From assembly GCA_018065005.1 (NCBI GenBank), contig JAGHUD010000038.1, forward strand, positions 1 through 53,667: a DNA stretch of 53,667 nt, given 5' to 3'. Positions within the stretch are counted from its first letter, which is position 1. Each line of letters opens with the position of its first letter. The position numbers were made by a program, and so were the translations under genes. The notes under the pieces are model-generated. The model saw only the letters and a list, made by a program, of their open reading frames with translations. It was not told the origin of the DNA and did not search any database. Source of the stretch: Candidatus Physcousia equi (GTDB lineage: Bacteria; Bacteroidota; Bacteroidia; Bacteroidales; Bacteroidaceae). Positions 1-7,984 of this stretch are shown one piece after another.

Positions 1-651
1 CTCCACGACTACAACCTGGAAGGCATGGCGCACGCCGAGGTGGACAGCGATGTGCTCAACAGCGTGGACTCCAGTTCCACCAACCCCATCCCGGTCATCT
101 ACCAGAGCGGCTACCTCACCATCAAGGGCTACGATAACGAATTTTCACTCTATCAGTTAGGTTTCCCCAACAAGGAGGTGGAGGACGGCTTTGTCAAATT
201 CCTCATCCCATATTATCTGAACCACAAGACGGCGCGCAATGCTTTCGACATCCGCAACTATGTTGCCGACATCCGTAACGGCAACGCCGAGCAATTCATC
301 CTGCGCCTCCGTTCGCTCTTTGCCGACACCCCCTACGAGTTGATCCGAGACCTCGAGAACCACTATCAGAACCAGGTGTGGTTGCTCCACAAACTCTTGG
401 GCATGTACGTCCAAGCCGAATACCAAACCAGCTACGGCCGCATCGACATGGTGCTTCAGACCCCTAAGTTCTGCTACGTCATCGAGTTCAAGTTTGATGG
501 TTCCGCCCAGGACGCCCTCGACCAGATTTCGCGCAAAGACTACGTCCTTCCCTTTGCTCTGAACGGTCAGCAGGTCATCCGCATCGGCATGAACATCTCG
601 CGCGAGACGCGCAACGTGGAGGAACATCTGATAGAGCGGACATCGGATTAG
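1..651 (+). CDS. C-terminal part of an AAA-ATPase-like / PD-(D/E)XK nuclease-domain protein (5' end outside window)
   Basis: The frame is open from base 1 (LHDYNLEGMAHAEV...), so the ATG at 25 is probably internal and the gene starts upstream of the window. The visible part carries a PD-(D/E)XK-type core: a Gly-Arg-Ile-Asp segment (YGRIDMVLQT) followed by VIEFKF, which supplies the Asp and the Glu-x-Lys of the nuclease fold. The arrangement matches the large Bacteroidetes family with an N-terminal AAA-ATPase-like domain (PF09820) and a C-terminal PD-(D/E)XK domain (PF08011/DUF1703). Members are numerous and variable, and their cellular role is not established; defence or mobile-element functions have been suggested. 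The family call rests on recognising the C-terminal pattern; the ATPase half cannot be seen here. Confidence 0.8.
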   Translation, partial: LHDYNLEGMAHAEVDSDVLNSVDSSSTNPIPVIYQSGYLTIKGYDNEFSLYQLGFPNKEVEDGFVKFLIPYYLNHKTARNAFDIRNYVADIRNGNAEQFILRLRSLFADTPYELIRDLENHYQNQVWLLHKLLGMYVQAEYQTSYGRIDMVLQTPKFCYVIEFKFDGSAQDALDQISRKDYVLPFALNGQQVIRIGMNISRETRNVEEHLIERTSD

Positions 652-696
652 GAAACGACATACAGATTGGCACCAACTTGTTCGCTCTTTGCTTTT

Positions 697-786
697 GCCC
701 TTTCAGGGCGTACGGCCAACTCCAATCAACCCAGGGCGCCGCTACGCTTTGCCCTGGGCTGAATGTTTGCCTTGGGCTTTCAGCCC
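697..786. repeat. REP-like palindrome cluster A
   Basis: Three GC-rich palindromes lie within 90 bp: GCCCT-TTC-AGGGC at 697-709, CCCAGGGC...GCCCTGGG at 730-758 with a 13-nt loop containing CGCTACGC, and GGGCT-TTC-AGCCC at 774-786. The same three types recur in cluster B (1973-2377), which shows a dispersed repeat family. This resembles the intergenic REP/BIME palindromes of many Bacteroidetes. It differs in sequence from the hairpins around the transposase at 48985-49443. Confidence 0.6.
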
Positions 787-1172
787 GTCGTTGTTTGGCG
801 TCGATGCAACAAGGGGTAAAGTTTTTTTAAGTCCACCACACAAGCCATACAGCGTCTATAGGCGTCGATGCAACAATAGTGAAGTGATTTTCGTAACCTC
901 CATTCATGCCTAATAGTAAATTTTTGCCAAAATAAAGAGCAGAAGTTTGTGGTTGGTGCCCCCCCAATGCGCATTAATCAGTGAAAAAAGTAGAGGTGAG
1001 GCGTCATGGTAGCATAAAAAGTAGAATAGAAGCACGGGTAGAGCGGTGAACAACGAAAGACGGTTTGAAGGCGAAAAAGAGGCGGTTTTTGTGCGAAAAT
1101 TGACCGAAAAGGGGTGAAAAAGCCCATTTTTGCCACTTTTTTCACTTTTTTCGAAAAAAAGTTGCGAAAATA

Positions 1173-1204
1173 TTTGGTGGGTCCGAAAAAAGTCCCTACC
1201 TTTG
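1173..1204 (+). promoter_or_regulatory. Bacteroidetes-type promoter of the tRNA operon
   Basis: TTTG at 1173-1176 and TACCTTTG at 1197-1204 are separated by exactly 20 bp, matching the primary sigma consensus TTTG-N19/21-TAnnTTTG. Transcription should start near 1211, about 95 nt before tRNA-Val. Confidence 0.8.
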
Positions 1205-1305
1205 CAACCGCAAACGAAAAGGAACAGAGGTTCTCCAAGAATGCAGCTCAAACGAAGAAAGAGCAACGCAGACAAAGCGATGCAAAAACAACGAGAGAGC
1301 ACAAC

Positions 1306-1380
1306 GGGCAATTAGCGCAGCTGGTTCAGAGCATCTGCCTTACAAGCAGAGGGTCGGCGGTTCGAATCCGTCATTGCCCA
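1306..1380 (+). tRNA. tRNA-Val(TAC)
   Basis: Acceptor arms GGGCAAT and ATTGCCC pair fully. The anticodon stem TCTGC/GCAGA encloses loop CTTACAA with anticodon TAC, and the T arm contains GGTTCGAATCC. The discriminator is A1380. CCA is not directly encoded, because the next bases are CCC. First gene of the five-tRNA operon. Confidence 0.95.
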
Positions 1381-1396
1381 CCCACAATGAAGAAAT

Positions 1397-1470
1397 GGCT
1401 CCTTAGCTCAACTGAATAGAGCATCTGACTACGGATCAGAAGGTTACAGGTTTGAATCCTGTAGGAGTCA
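1397..1470 (+). tRNA. tRNA-Arg(ACG)
   Basis: Acceptor GGCTCCT pairs with AGGAGTC (one G-U). The anticodon stem TCTGA/TCAGA encloses CTACGGA, anticodon ACG, which is normally deaminated to ICG. Second gene of the operon, 16 nt after tRNA-Val. Confidence 0.95.
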
Positions 1471-1505
1471 CTACTTCAACTGTCGATAACCGAAGACAGT
1501 GAACC

Positions 1506-1588
1506 GGGTAGATACCAGAGTGGCCAAATGGGGCAGACTGTAAATCTGCTGGCTTACGCCTTCGGTGGTTCGAATCCATCTCTACCCA
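1506..1588 (+). tRNA. tRNA-Tyr(GTA), copy 1
   Basis: Acceptor GGGTAGA/TCTACCC, anticodon loop CTGTAAA with GTA, and the long variable arm of class II tRNAs (83 nt in all). It is base-for-base identical to the tRNA-Tyr on the opposite strand at 23806-23888. Confidence 0.95.
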
Positions 1589-1602
1589 CGCAAACATTAA
1601 GT

Positions 1603-1675
<73 letters not shown>

Positions 1676-1735
1676 CAACGAAGTTCTGCTTCAAGATGAA
1701 GTGCTGATTGCTTCTACATCATATCAATCAGAAAC

Positions 1736-1809
1736 GGTGCGTTAGTTCAGCTGGTTAGAATACATGCCTGTCACGCATGGGGTCACGGGTTCGAGTCCCG
1801 TACGCACCG
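1736..1809 (+). tRNA. tRNA-Asp(GTC)
   Basis: Acceptor GGTGCGT/ACGCACC with discriminator G, and anticodon stem ATGC/GCAT around CTGTCAC, give GTC. Last gene of the tRNA operon. Its 3' end is duplicated 126 bp downstream at 1918-1940, together with the following terminator. Confidence 0.95.
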
Positions 1810-1816
1810 CAAAATT

Positions 1817-1840
1817 CTCCCCATTAAGGAGGCTTTTTTT
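1817..1840 (+). terminator. Intrinsic terminator of the tRNA operon
   Basis: A CTCC-CCATTAA-GGAG hairpin at 1817-1831 is followed by GC and seven T residues (1834-1840), immediately after tRNA-Asp. A stronger second copy follows at 1941-1965. Confidence 0.65.
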
Positions 1841-1917
1841 GTGCGTAGCACTCTCACCCGTGCCCCAAGGGTAAGGGTTCTTTCTCCGCTTCGCTTCGAA
1901 AGCGGCAAAGCCGAGCA

Positions 1918-1965
1918 CGAGTCCCGTACGCACCGCAAAAGCCTCCCATTAAGGGGGCTTTTTTT
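1918..1965 (+). repeat. Duplicated tRNA-Asp 3' end plus second terminator
   Basis: Positions 1918-1940 repeat, without mismatch, the 23 nt that close tRNA-Asp (1792-1814). They are followed by a hairpin GCCTCC-CATTAA-GGGGGC (1941-1958) and T7, a variant of the tRNA-Asp terminator. A tRNA 3'-end duplication in direct orientation is the classic mark of integration at a tRNA gene or of a small tandem duplication. Only about 100 bp separate the copies and no integrase gene is present, so any element has been lost. Confidence 0.75.
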
Positions 1966-1972
1966 GTGCGTC

Positions 1973-2377
1973 TTTTTATCTTTTGGGGGATGCGGGGGGA
2001 TGGTGGTGTAACACCCACCTTATAGAAACAGAAGTATTAGTCCGGCAAAAATAGCCTGAAAGGCTTATAGCTATCAGCCCAATGGCAAAGCGTTAGCGAC
2101 GCCTTGGGTTAAATGTCGGTGGTTGAAGACGCCTTGAAAAGGCAAAAGCTCTATACATCAGAGGTCTATCCTTGCTTTTGCCCCTTCGGGGCGTGCGCAC
2201 GTCTCGTTAATATTCTACCCAGGGTGTCGCTTCGCTATGCCCTGGGCTGAAAGATGTAAGCCTTTCAGGCTATCTAACCCCAATGTTCAAGCCTCAGGGC
2301 TCCTATTTTTGTTTTTTTATCGTTTGGGGCGATGCGGGGGGATGGTGGTGTAACACACCACCTTATAGAAACAGAAG
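1973..2377. repeat. REP-like cluster B bounded by about 63-bp direct repeats
   Basis: Two near-identical segments, 1973-2034 and 2314-2377, both contain GATGCGGGGGGATGGTGGTG and end in TATAGAAACAGAAG. They flank about 280 bp of palindromes: AGCCT-GAA-AGGCT at 2053-2065, CCCAATGGC...GCCTTGGG near 2078-2108, GCCCCTTCGGGGC near 2178, CCCAGGG...CCCTGGG near 2218-2249, and GCCT-TTC-AGGC near 2262. The palindrome types match cluster A. No gene is visible between 1966 and 2526. Confidence 0.65.
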
Positions 2378-2440
2378 CTCTGACGAACATAGACGAGGCA
2401 GAGCAAACGAGGATGGGGGCGCTTGAGACTCCCATAACGG

Positions 2441-2484
2441 CAAGGCTGCCCCACTCTTTGAGGAGAGCGGGGCAGCCTTGTTTT
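2441..2484 (+). terminator. Strong hairpin downstream of the M60 gene
   Basis: CAAGGCTGCCCC (2441-2452) and GGGGCAGCCTTG (2469-2480) form a perfect 12-bp stem. Four T residues follow on the plus strand. It sits 43 bp beyond the stop of the minus-strand peptidase gene, so it may also end that transcript, although the minus-strand U tract is poor. Confidence 0.6.
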
Positions 2485-2526
2485 GTGGTGCCCGACTACG
2501 GTGGGCAGCGGGAGGGGCGGTAGGGT

Positions 2527-5500
2527 TTACTTCACGAGGACCTTCTTGCCGTTCTTGACATAGATGCCGGGATCCGTGGCAGAGGTGGTGCGACCGGTGA
2601 GGTCGTAGATGAGGGATGAGGCAGAGGCGGTGGGACGCACACTGCCGATGCCGGTGGTGAACTCCTCCTCGGTGATGAGGGGAAGGGAGGTGATGCCCTG
2701 TGCATCGGTGGCAAGGATGTAGGCGTAGTTGGAAGTCATCGTGGTGGAGGTGTTGGCGTAGAAGCCAGTGATGCCACTGTCCTTGTCCTTGCTGAGACCT
2801 AAGAGAGCGCCAGCCTTGAATCCGCTCTGCTTGAGGAGGGCTCCGGTGAGGACGGAGGTCTGCTCGGCGTGCTCGAGGTCATAGTCGTAGAAGAGGTTCA
2901 TGGGGACGTTGGTGGTGGCGGTGATGCCTTCCTTGACGACGATGGCGGGTGTGTAGCTGGGGATGTAGCTATCGGTGATCTCGGTGAGGATGACGTAGCT
3001 CTGTCCGTCCTTCTGTGCGATGCTCTTGGCATAGTAAGCCTTGACACCGTCGGGAATCTCGAGACCGAAGGGATAGCAGATGGCGCGATAGCCTGTGGCA
3101 GGGATGCTGACGTTGATGGTCTCGACCTCTTCGACCTTCCAGATGTTGTTGGCATCGCTGGTGCCCCCCGACCAATAGCCGGTGGCGGTGGCGCTGTAGG
3201 AGTTGAGGTACTGTCCGCTGCCATTCTTGGCGAATGCCCAGGTGTTCTGGGTGGTGTTGACAGCAGAGGCGAGGAAGTAGGGGGCGTCCTCCTGAGTGCA
3301 ATACTGCGAGAATTCCTTGTTGTCGGTGCCACCGAGATAGGACTGCGACTGGGGGTTGAAGAGATACATCTTGCCGTTGCGCTCTTCGGCTGCCCAGATG
3401 TGGCCGCACTTGGTGTTGCTGACGGACGTGGCGCGTGCTATGCTCCAGGTGATGTTGCCACTGGCATTGACGGTGCAGTTCTCGGAGGTGAGGTAGCCAC
3501 CCTTGCCAGAAGAGAGGAGGGTGTAGAAGGTCTTGGTCTTGAACTTGGGCGAGACCTGCTCGAAGATCTTGGCACGGGTGCCATCGTAGCCTACTGCCAT
3601 GATGTAGGCTGCATCTTCGGCGGCGGGATAGAGCACCTCGGTGTAGCTGTGGGCATCGTCGGCATTGAGTCCGTACATGGTGATGCGGACGAGTTCGTCG
3701 TCGCTGTTGTAGGTCTCATAGGCTACGGCATTTTGAACCTTGGCGTGGAGGACCTTGACGCGTGAACCGCTGAGGGCGCATCCCTCGCCGAGCTTTTCGG
3801 GGGTGCTGAGCTTGAGGTTGTCGCGATAGATGTGGTAGTTGTGGCCGTTGATGTAGTTGATCTCTTCGGTGAAGGCGGGGTAGCCCTTTTGGGCGACGTG
3901 CTCCTTGAGGTTGTTGATCATCTCTTCGGTGATGATGTTCCATCCGGGTCCGTAGTCTTCGATGTATTTATTGATGGGCTTGAGCATGCCAGCCTTCTCG
4001 AAGAAGGGCAGGAGGTCGATCTTGGCTGAGTCGCAAGCGAGCTTCATGATGTTGACCTGCTGCTGACCGTTGTTCATGGCGCTGAGTGTGGATGAGGGGG
4101 TGTTGCGGATGCTCTCGATGACCATGGGGATGATGTCGGGACACTTGCCGGCGAGGGTGCCCCAGAGGTTCATCTGCCAGAAGGGAACGAGCTTGACGAA
4201 GTGGTCGTAGTTGCGGCTGTTGTTGGTGCCGCTCTCGGCTGCGCCATGATAGTCAGGACCATCCTGGAGCTGCCACTGCACGCCCTTGCGCAGTCCTTCT
4301 TCGAAGTAGGTCTGCATACGTCCGCCTCGTGTGCCGCTATAGTCGTTGACGCCGGTGCGCTCGTCTTCGAGACGGAGGTTGGCGGGGTTGCCGGTGAAGT
4401 GGATTTGTGCCCAAGAGGCATAGATGTTGTTGGTGGTCTCGCCGCATCCGCTCCACTTGAAGCCAGGCTGAATCTGGTTGTTGTGGCCCCACTCGTGGCC
4501 TACGCCCCAGAAGTCGAAGTTTTTGGAGTCGGGCTTGGTGATGGCGTTGAGGGAGCCGACATGACAGTAGGCACCGGTGCCACCTGCTGCCATGAAACCA
4601 TAGTTGGTGGCGAAGAAGAGCTGACGGTTGTCACATTCGCGTCCGTACTTGGTGAGGCCCATTATGTCGCGCTCTGCCCACTGCACTTGCTGATAGAGGG
4701 TCATGACGGAGTCGATGTCGTTGAGTGCATTGCGACGCCAGATGAAGGCGGGATAGGCAGTCTGGGCGTGCTGGCTCTGGCAGATGATGATGGTGGAGTC
4801 TTTGTCGCTGGGGTGGAGTGCCATGATCTCCTTCCAGTCGGCGTTGGTCATGGTCTGCTGGTTGTAGTAGCCCTGCACTTGACCGTTGACGATGTGGACG
4901 CGCACCTTGGGGGCTGTCTGGAACTCGTCGGTGTAGTAGGTGACGAAGGTGTTGCCCGTGGTGGTGGGGGTGATGAAGTTGATGCCGTTGCGCAGGGCAT
5001 AGGCACTCTCGCGCTCGTTGAGGAGCCAGTTCTTGACGGTGAGCTTGACGGGGTCGCTGCCGATGCCGTCGACGAAGACGATCATGGGTTTGCCCTCGGT
5101 GGCGTAGATGCCGGTGGGGTTCTCGTACTGGGTGTACTGAGCGCTGGTGCGGAGCTCGTTGCGGAGGCTGGCTGTGGTGCGATAGGCACGGTATTCGCCC
5201 ACGCGGAACTTCTTGTAGGCTGTGGCATCCTTGAGGAGGTTGTCGACAAGGGTCTTGACGTCTGCATCCTGGATGTCGGCGCTGCTGGTGATGCCCGCCT
5301 TGAGCTGGGTGCAGATGGGGTCGTCGAAGTAGGGTTTGAAGGCTTCGAGCTTGCTGTTGTCGCGGATGTAGAACTGCATCTCGGCGCAGCTGGCGAAGTT
5401 GCCCTGTCCGCTCTGGATGGTGAAGCGCACGCGGCGCACGTCGTCGATGCCGTCGGTGCCGAAGTCGAGGTCGGCGGAGCTGGATCCGCAGTCGAAGGTG

Positions 5501-5850
5501 CCTACGGTGACGAAGTCGCTACCGCTGGTGGTGGTGGAGTAGCTCACGGCGACTTGCTTCCAGTTGCCGTTGGTGTTGCCGTCCTGACGGCAGATGTAGC
5601 GGGCATAGTCGACATGGCTATTCTCGTTGAGCGTGAAGGTGATGGTGACGGGGAAACTGGTTGTCGTGCCGCCCCAGGGGGTGTGCCAGAAGGTGCTGGT
5701 GTTGCCGTCGTAGGCATAGGAGACGGGATTGCTACTCTGTGCCTGGGTGCAGGAGGCTGACTTCACGGCTACTGCTTTGTCCTGGGCCTGGATGCCCAAG
5801 CTGAGCATGGTTGCTGTGGCAACCAATAGGCTTCGCATTAGTTTTTTCAT
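2527..5850 (-). CDS. Secreted M60-family (enhancin-like) mucin peptidase with N-terminal discoidin-like domain
   Basis: The 1107-residue protein begins with a signal peptide (MKKLMRSLLVATATML...) ending near the AQA site. Residues about 25-170 look like an F5/8 type C (discoidin) carbohydrate-binding domain. The catalytic centre reads HEWGH at 452-456, with the third zinc ligand Glu471 in GCGE, the gluzincin pattern of peptidase family M60. Known M60 enzymes of gut bacteria cut O-glycosylated mucins. The C-terminal half is likely beta-sandwich and beta-trefoil modules, and the last residues (YDLTGR...PGIYVKNGKKVLVK) resemble a Bacteroidetes secretion/sorting tail. The gene is monocistronic; its upstream region carries a 22-bp-pitch palindrome array. 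Substrate specificity is inferred from the family. Confidence 0.9.
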   Translation of the reverse strand: MKKLMRSLLVATATMLSLGIQAQDKAVAVKSASCTQAQSSNPVSYAYDGNTSTFWHTPWGGTTTSFPVTITFTLNENSHVDYARYICRQDGNTNGNWKQVAVSYSTTTSGSDFVTVGTFDCGSSSADLDFGTDGIDDVRRVRFTIQSGQGNFASCAEMQFYIRDNSKLEAFKPYFDDPICTQLKAGITSSADIQDADVKTLVDNLLKDATAYKKFRVGEYRAYRTTASLRNELRTSAQYTQYENPTGIYATEGKPMIVFVDGIGSDPVKLTVKNWLLNERESAYALRNGINFITPTTTGNTFVTYYTDEFQTAPKVRVHIVNGQVQGYYNQQTMTNADWKEIMALHPSDKDSTIIICQSQHAQTAYPAFIWRRNALNDIDSVMTLYQQVQWAERDIMGLTKYGRECDNRQLFFATNYGFMAAGGTGAYCHVGSLNAITKPDSKNFDFWGVGHEWGHNNQIQPGFKWSGCGETTNNIYASWAQIHFTGNPANLRLEDERTGVNDYSGTRGGRMQTYFEEGLRKGVQWQLQDGPDYHGAAESGTNNSRNYDHFVKLVPFWQMNLWGTLAGKCPDIIPMVIESIRNTPSSTLSAMNNGQQQVNIMKLACDSAKIDLLPFFEKAGMLKPINKYIEDYGPGWNIITEEMINNLKEHVAQKGYPAFTEEINYINGHNYHIYRDNLKLSTPEKLGEGCALSGSRVKVLHAKVQNAVAYETYNSDDELVRITMYGLNADDAHSYTEVLYPAAEDAAYIMAVGYDGTRAKIFEQVSPKFKTKTFYTLLSSGKGGYLTSENCTVNASGNITWSIARATSVSNTKCGHIWAAEERNGKMYLFNPQSQSYLGGTDNKEFSQYCTQEDAPYFLASAVNTTQNTWAFAKNGSGQYLNSYSATATGYWSGGTSDANNIWKVEEVETINVSIPATGYRAICYPFGLEIPDGVKAYYAKSIAQKDGQSYVILTEITDSYIPSYTPAIVVKEGITATTNVPMNLFYDYDLEHAEQTSVLTGALLKQSGFKAGALLGLSKDKDSGITGFYANTSTTMTSNYAYILATDAQGITSLPLITEEEFTTGIGSVRPTASASSLIYDLTGRTTSATDPGIYVKNGKKVLVK

Positions 5851-5981
5851 GCAGTTGTTTTTTGGATTAAGTTATGATTTGTGTGTGATTAAAAGGTCGA
5901 TGTTGTGATTTTTCGTTTTGACCCCGTCGAAGGGTGGGTCGTTTTAGACCTGTGATGCGCAATGCGAGAAGCGCTGGAGCG

Positions 5982-6104
5982 TTTCTGCTCGAGAACTTTT
6001 TAGTTTCTGCTCGAGAAACTTTCGGTTTCTGCAGCAGAAATTGTCAGTTTCTGCAGCAGAAAATTTTAGTTTCTGCAGCAGAAACTTTTTTTCCTGCACG
6101 AGAC
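5982..6104. repeat. 22-bp-pitch palindrome array 1
   Basis: Five 15-bp units start at 5982, 6004, 6026, 6048 and 6070, exactly 22 bp apart. A decayed sixth unit begins near 6091. The core is TTTCTGCAGCAGAAA; the first two units have the variant TTTCTGCTCGAGAA(A/C). Arms TTTCTG/CAGAAA are constant, and the 7-nt spacers differ. The array lies between divergent genes (M60 peptidase and CDP-alcohol transferase). Pitch 22 is not a multiple of three, so the array is not a coding repeat. Confidence 0.85.
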
Positions 6105-6291
6105 AGTGGAGCGGGGGCGTGGCAGCCCCTCGGAGGAGGCGAGGGAGCGGCGACTTTTTGCTGCAAAGAATTTGGGTGCAAAATTAAACAAAAATGAAGT
6201 GCACGCGCGCGAAAGGCGAGCATTTTTACGTTTTTACGCTCGGTTTGATAATTTGGAGGGCAAAAATGTAGAAGATATTGAAAAAATGAGG

Positions 6292-6299
6292 TATCTTTG
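6292..6299 (+). promoter_or_regulatory. -7 element of the CDP-alcohol transferase operon
   Basis: TATCTTTG fits TAnnTTTG. No clear TTTG lies 19-21 bp upstream. The implied start near 6306 leaves a leader of about 30 nt before the ATG at 6337, and it argues against upstream in-frame ATGs within the repeat array. Confidence 0.5.
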
Positions 6300-6336
6300 C
6301 CGAAAGAATAAGGTGGAAACACAGGTGAAAGAAAGA

Positions 6337-7260
6337 ATGGAAAAACGCAGTCTGAGACAAAGAGTGCTCGCCACGATGAAGTCGGTGGACACGGAGAGCA
6401 ACTTCGAGCTGTACGTGACACGCACGCCGGGCTACCTATGGGCACTGCTCTTCAGAGCACTGCACGTGCACCCCATCGCCGTGACGCTGGTGTCGATTGT
6501 CATCGGTGCGGCGAGTGGCTACTTCTTCTATCTGGGTGGCACGACGAACACGCTCATCGGCATGGGACTGCTCATCTGGGCTAACTGGTATGACTGTGCA
6601 GACGGGCAGCTGGCGCGCATGACGAACCAGCGGACGCTCTTGGGGCGCCTGCTGGATGGTCTGGCTGGCGACATCTGGTTTGTCTGCATCTACTTGGGCA
6701 TCGTGCTCAACATACAGCCCACCTATGGGTGGTGGGTGTGGTTGCTGTTTGCCTACTCTGGGCTGCACTGCCACAGCAAGCAATGTGCCATCGCCGACTA
6801 CTACCGCAACATCCACCTGTGGGTGATCCTGGGCAAGGAGGGCAGCGAGCTGGACACCTTTGCCGAGGAGGATGCGCGCTACCGCTCGTTGCGGTGGAGA
6901 AGGGGGGAGTGGTTTGAGAAGTTCTACCTGTTCTTCTATCGTGGCTACACACGGGGGCAGGAGAAGCAGACGCCACGCTTTCAGGCGTTCTACGGCTATG
7001 TGCGCGCCCACCACATTGTGCTGAGCGACGAGATGCGCGCTGCCATCCGCAAGGAGAGCAAACCGCTGATGAAATACACCAACATCCTGACCTTCGACAC
7101 GCGCGTGGGGGTGCTCTTCGTGGCTCTGCTCACGGGGTGTCCACTCCTCTTCCCGTGCTTTGAGATTGTGGTGCTCGAACCGCTGCGCTTCTACATGCGC
7201 CACCGCCATGAGGCGATGTGCGAAAGACATCTGAAAGAGCTGAAAGATGAACAAGCGTAG
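6337..7260 (+). CDS. CDP-alcohol phosphatidyltransferase family membrane protein
   Basis: The 307-residue protein has the family signature at 86-112: Asp86, Asp89-Gly90, Ala93-Arg94, Gly103, Asp107 and a final Asp112. The canonical spacing is G(x)3D(x)3D; here the last Asp is one residue later (DGLAGD), which may define a subfamily. Hydrophobic segments at about 45-85, 110-140 and 265-285 fit an integral membrane enzyme that moves a phospho-alcohol from a CDP-activated donor. The ATG at 6337 was chosen because the promoter element lies at 6292-6299; the frame runs further upstream only through repeats. It overlaps the next gene, a cytidylyltransferase, by 14 nt, which suggests one enzyme makes the CDP-alcohol used by the other. 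The acceptor and alcohol are unknown. Confidence 0.85.
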   Translation: MEKRSLRQRVLATMKSVDTESNFELYVTRTPGYLWALLFRALHVHPIAVTLVSIVIGAASGYFFYLGGTTNTLIGMGLLIWANWYDCADGQLARMTNQRTLLGRLLDGLAGDIWFVCIYLGIVLNIQPTYGWWVWLLFAYSGLHCHSKQCAIADYYRNIHLWVILGKEGSELDTFAEEDARYRSLRWRRGEWFEKFYLFFYRGYTRGQEKQTPRFQAFYGYVRAHHIVLSDEMRAAIRKESKPLMKYTNILTFDTRVGVLFVALLTGCPLLFPCFEIVVLEPLRFYMRHRHEAMCERHLKELKDEQA

Positions 7261-7945
7261 GGTGATAGCACTGCTGCTGGCAGGCGGACAGGGCACACGA
7301 GTGCAGCCCACCTGCCCGAAACAGTTCATCGAGGTGCGGGGCGAGTCGGTGCTGCTGCACACGATGCGCGCCTTCGAGTCGCACCCGATGGTGACGGACA
7401 TCGTGGTGGTGTGCAACACGCAGTGGGCAACCTACGTGCAGACGCAGGCTGAGGTGGGCCACATCACGAAACTGCTCTGCCTGGCTGAGGGGGGCGAGAC
7501 GAGCCACCGCTCGCTCTGCCACGGCATCCAGAAACTGCTGGATGAGGGGGTGGAGGAAGAGAGTGTCGTGCTGGTGCACGACAGCGTGCGACCGTTTGTG
7601 AGTTTCGACATCATCAGCCGCAACATCACCACCTGCGAGGAGATGGGAAATGCCGTGACAGGCATCTACAGCAACGAGGCTTATCTGCGCGTGTCGGAGC
7701 CCTCGAATCTGTCGCACGACTACATCCCGCGCGAGGAACTGGTGAGGGCGCAGACGCCCATCACCTTCCCGCTGGGCGACCTGAAGCGCATGATGGCGCA
7801 GGCGGTGTGCGACTCGCAGTCGCTGGTGACGCTTGCCAACCAGTTGCATTTCACCCCCCTCCATATTGTTGAGGGGGATGTGATGAACTTCAAGATTACG
7901 TTGCCACAGGACGTGGAGACCTATCGCAAGCTGGTGGCGTATTGA
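7247..7945 (+). CDS. IspD/TarI-family cytidylyltransferase
   Basis: The 232-residue protein carries the nucleotidyltransferase motifs of the IspD/TarI group: LLAGGQGTR at 10-18, PKQF at 24-27, a VHDSVRPFV segment, a RAQTPITF segment in the place of the usual TPQ-F, and a C-terminal NFKIT-P-D segment. Enzymes of this group join CTP to a polyol or erythritol phosphate. The start ATG lies inside the preceding CDP-alcohol transferase gene (14-nt overlap), implying translational coupling. Because it sits with a CDP-alcohol consumer rather than isoprenoid genes, a CDP-polyol product is more likely than CDP-methylerythritol. The true substrate cannot be read from sequence, so no gene symbol is given. 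Confidence 0.8.
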   Translation: MNKRRVIALLLAGGQGTRVQPTCPKQFIEVRGESVLLHTMRAFESHPMVTDIVVVCNTQWATYVQTQAEVGHITKLLCLAEGGETSHRSLCHGIQKLLDEGVEEESVVLVHDSVRPFVSFDIISRNITTCEEMGNAVTGIYSNEAYLRVSEPSNLSHDYIPREELVRAQTPITFPLGDLKRMMAQAVCDSQSLVTLANQLHFTPLHIVEGDVMNFKITLPQDVETYRKLVAY

Positions 7946-7984
7946 TGCCAACGACGATGAGCACCATCTAGGAGGGTGGAAGGT

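Larger units (their letters stand above)
652..1305. other. Intergenic region with REP-like palindromes and the tRNA-operon promoter
   Basis: No convincing gene is present. The first part (697-786) holds three GC-rich palindromes, annotated separately. The middle (about 800-1100) shows nothing recognisable. The last part holds the tRNA-operon promoter at 1173-1204 and about 95 nt of leader before tRNA-Val. Short open frames here cross the palindromes or the leader and have no coding character. Confidence 0.6.

Noticed and set aside
4201..5760. 519-codon open frame on the plus strand opposite the M60 gene
   Set aside because: It is a Val/Gly/Glu-rich antisense shadow produced by the codon bias of the peptidase gene; no domain, start signal or promoter supports it.
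5934..6197. Protein made from the palindrome array
   Set aside because: The 22-bp pitch shifts frame each unit, so no repeated peptide is kept; the open frame is an accident of lacking stops.
6106..6336. 77-codon N-terminal extension of the CDP-alcohol transferase
   Set aside because: It would lie over a promoter element and leader and has no family counterpart; ATG 6337 suits the family start.
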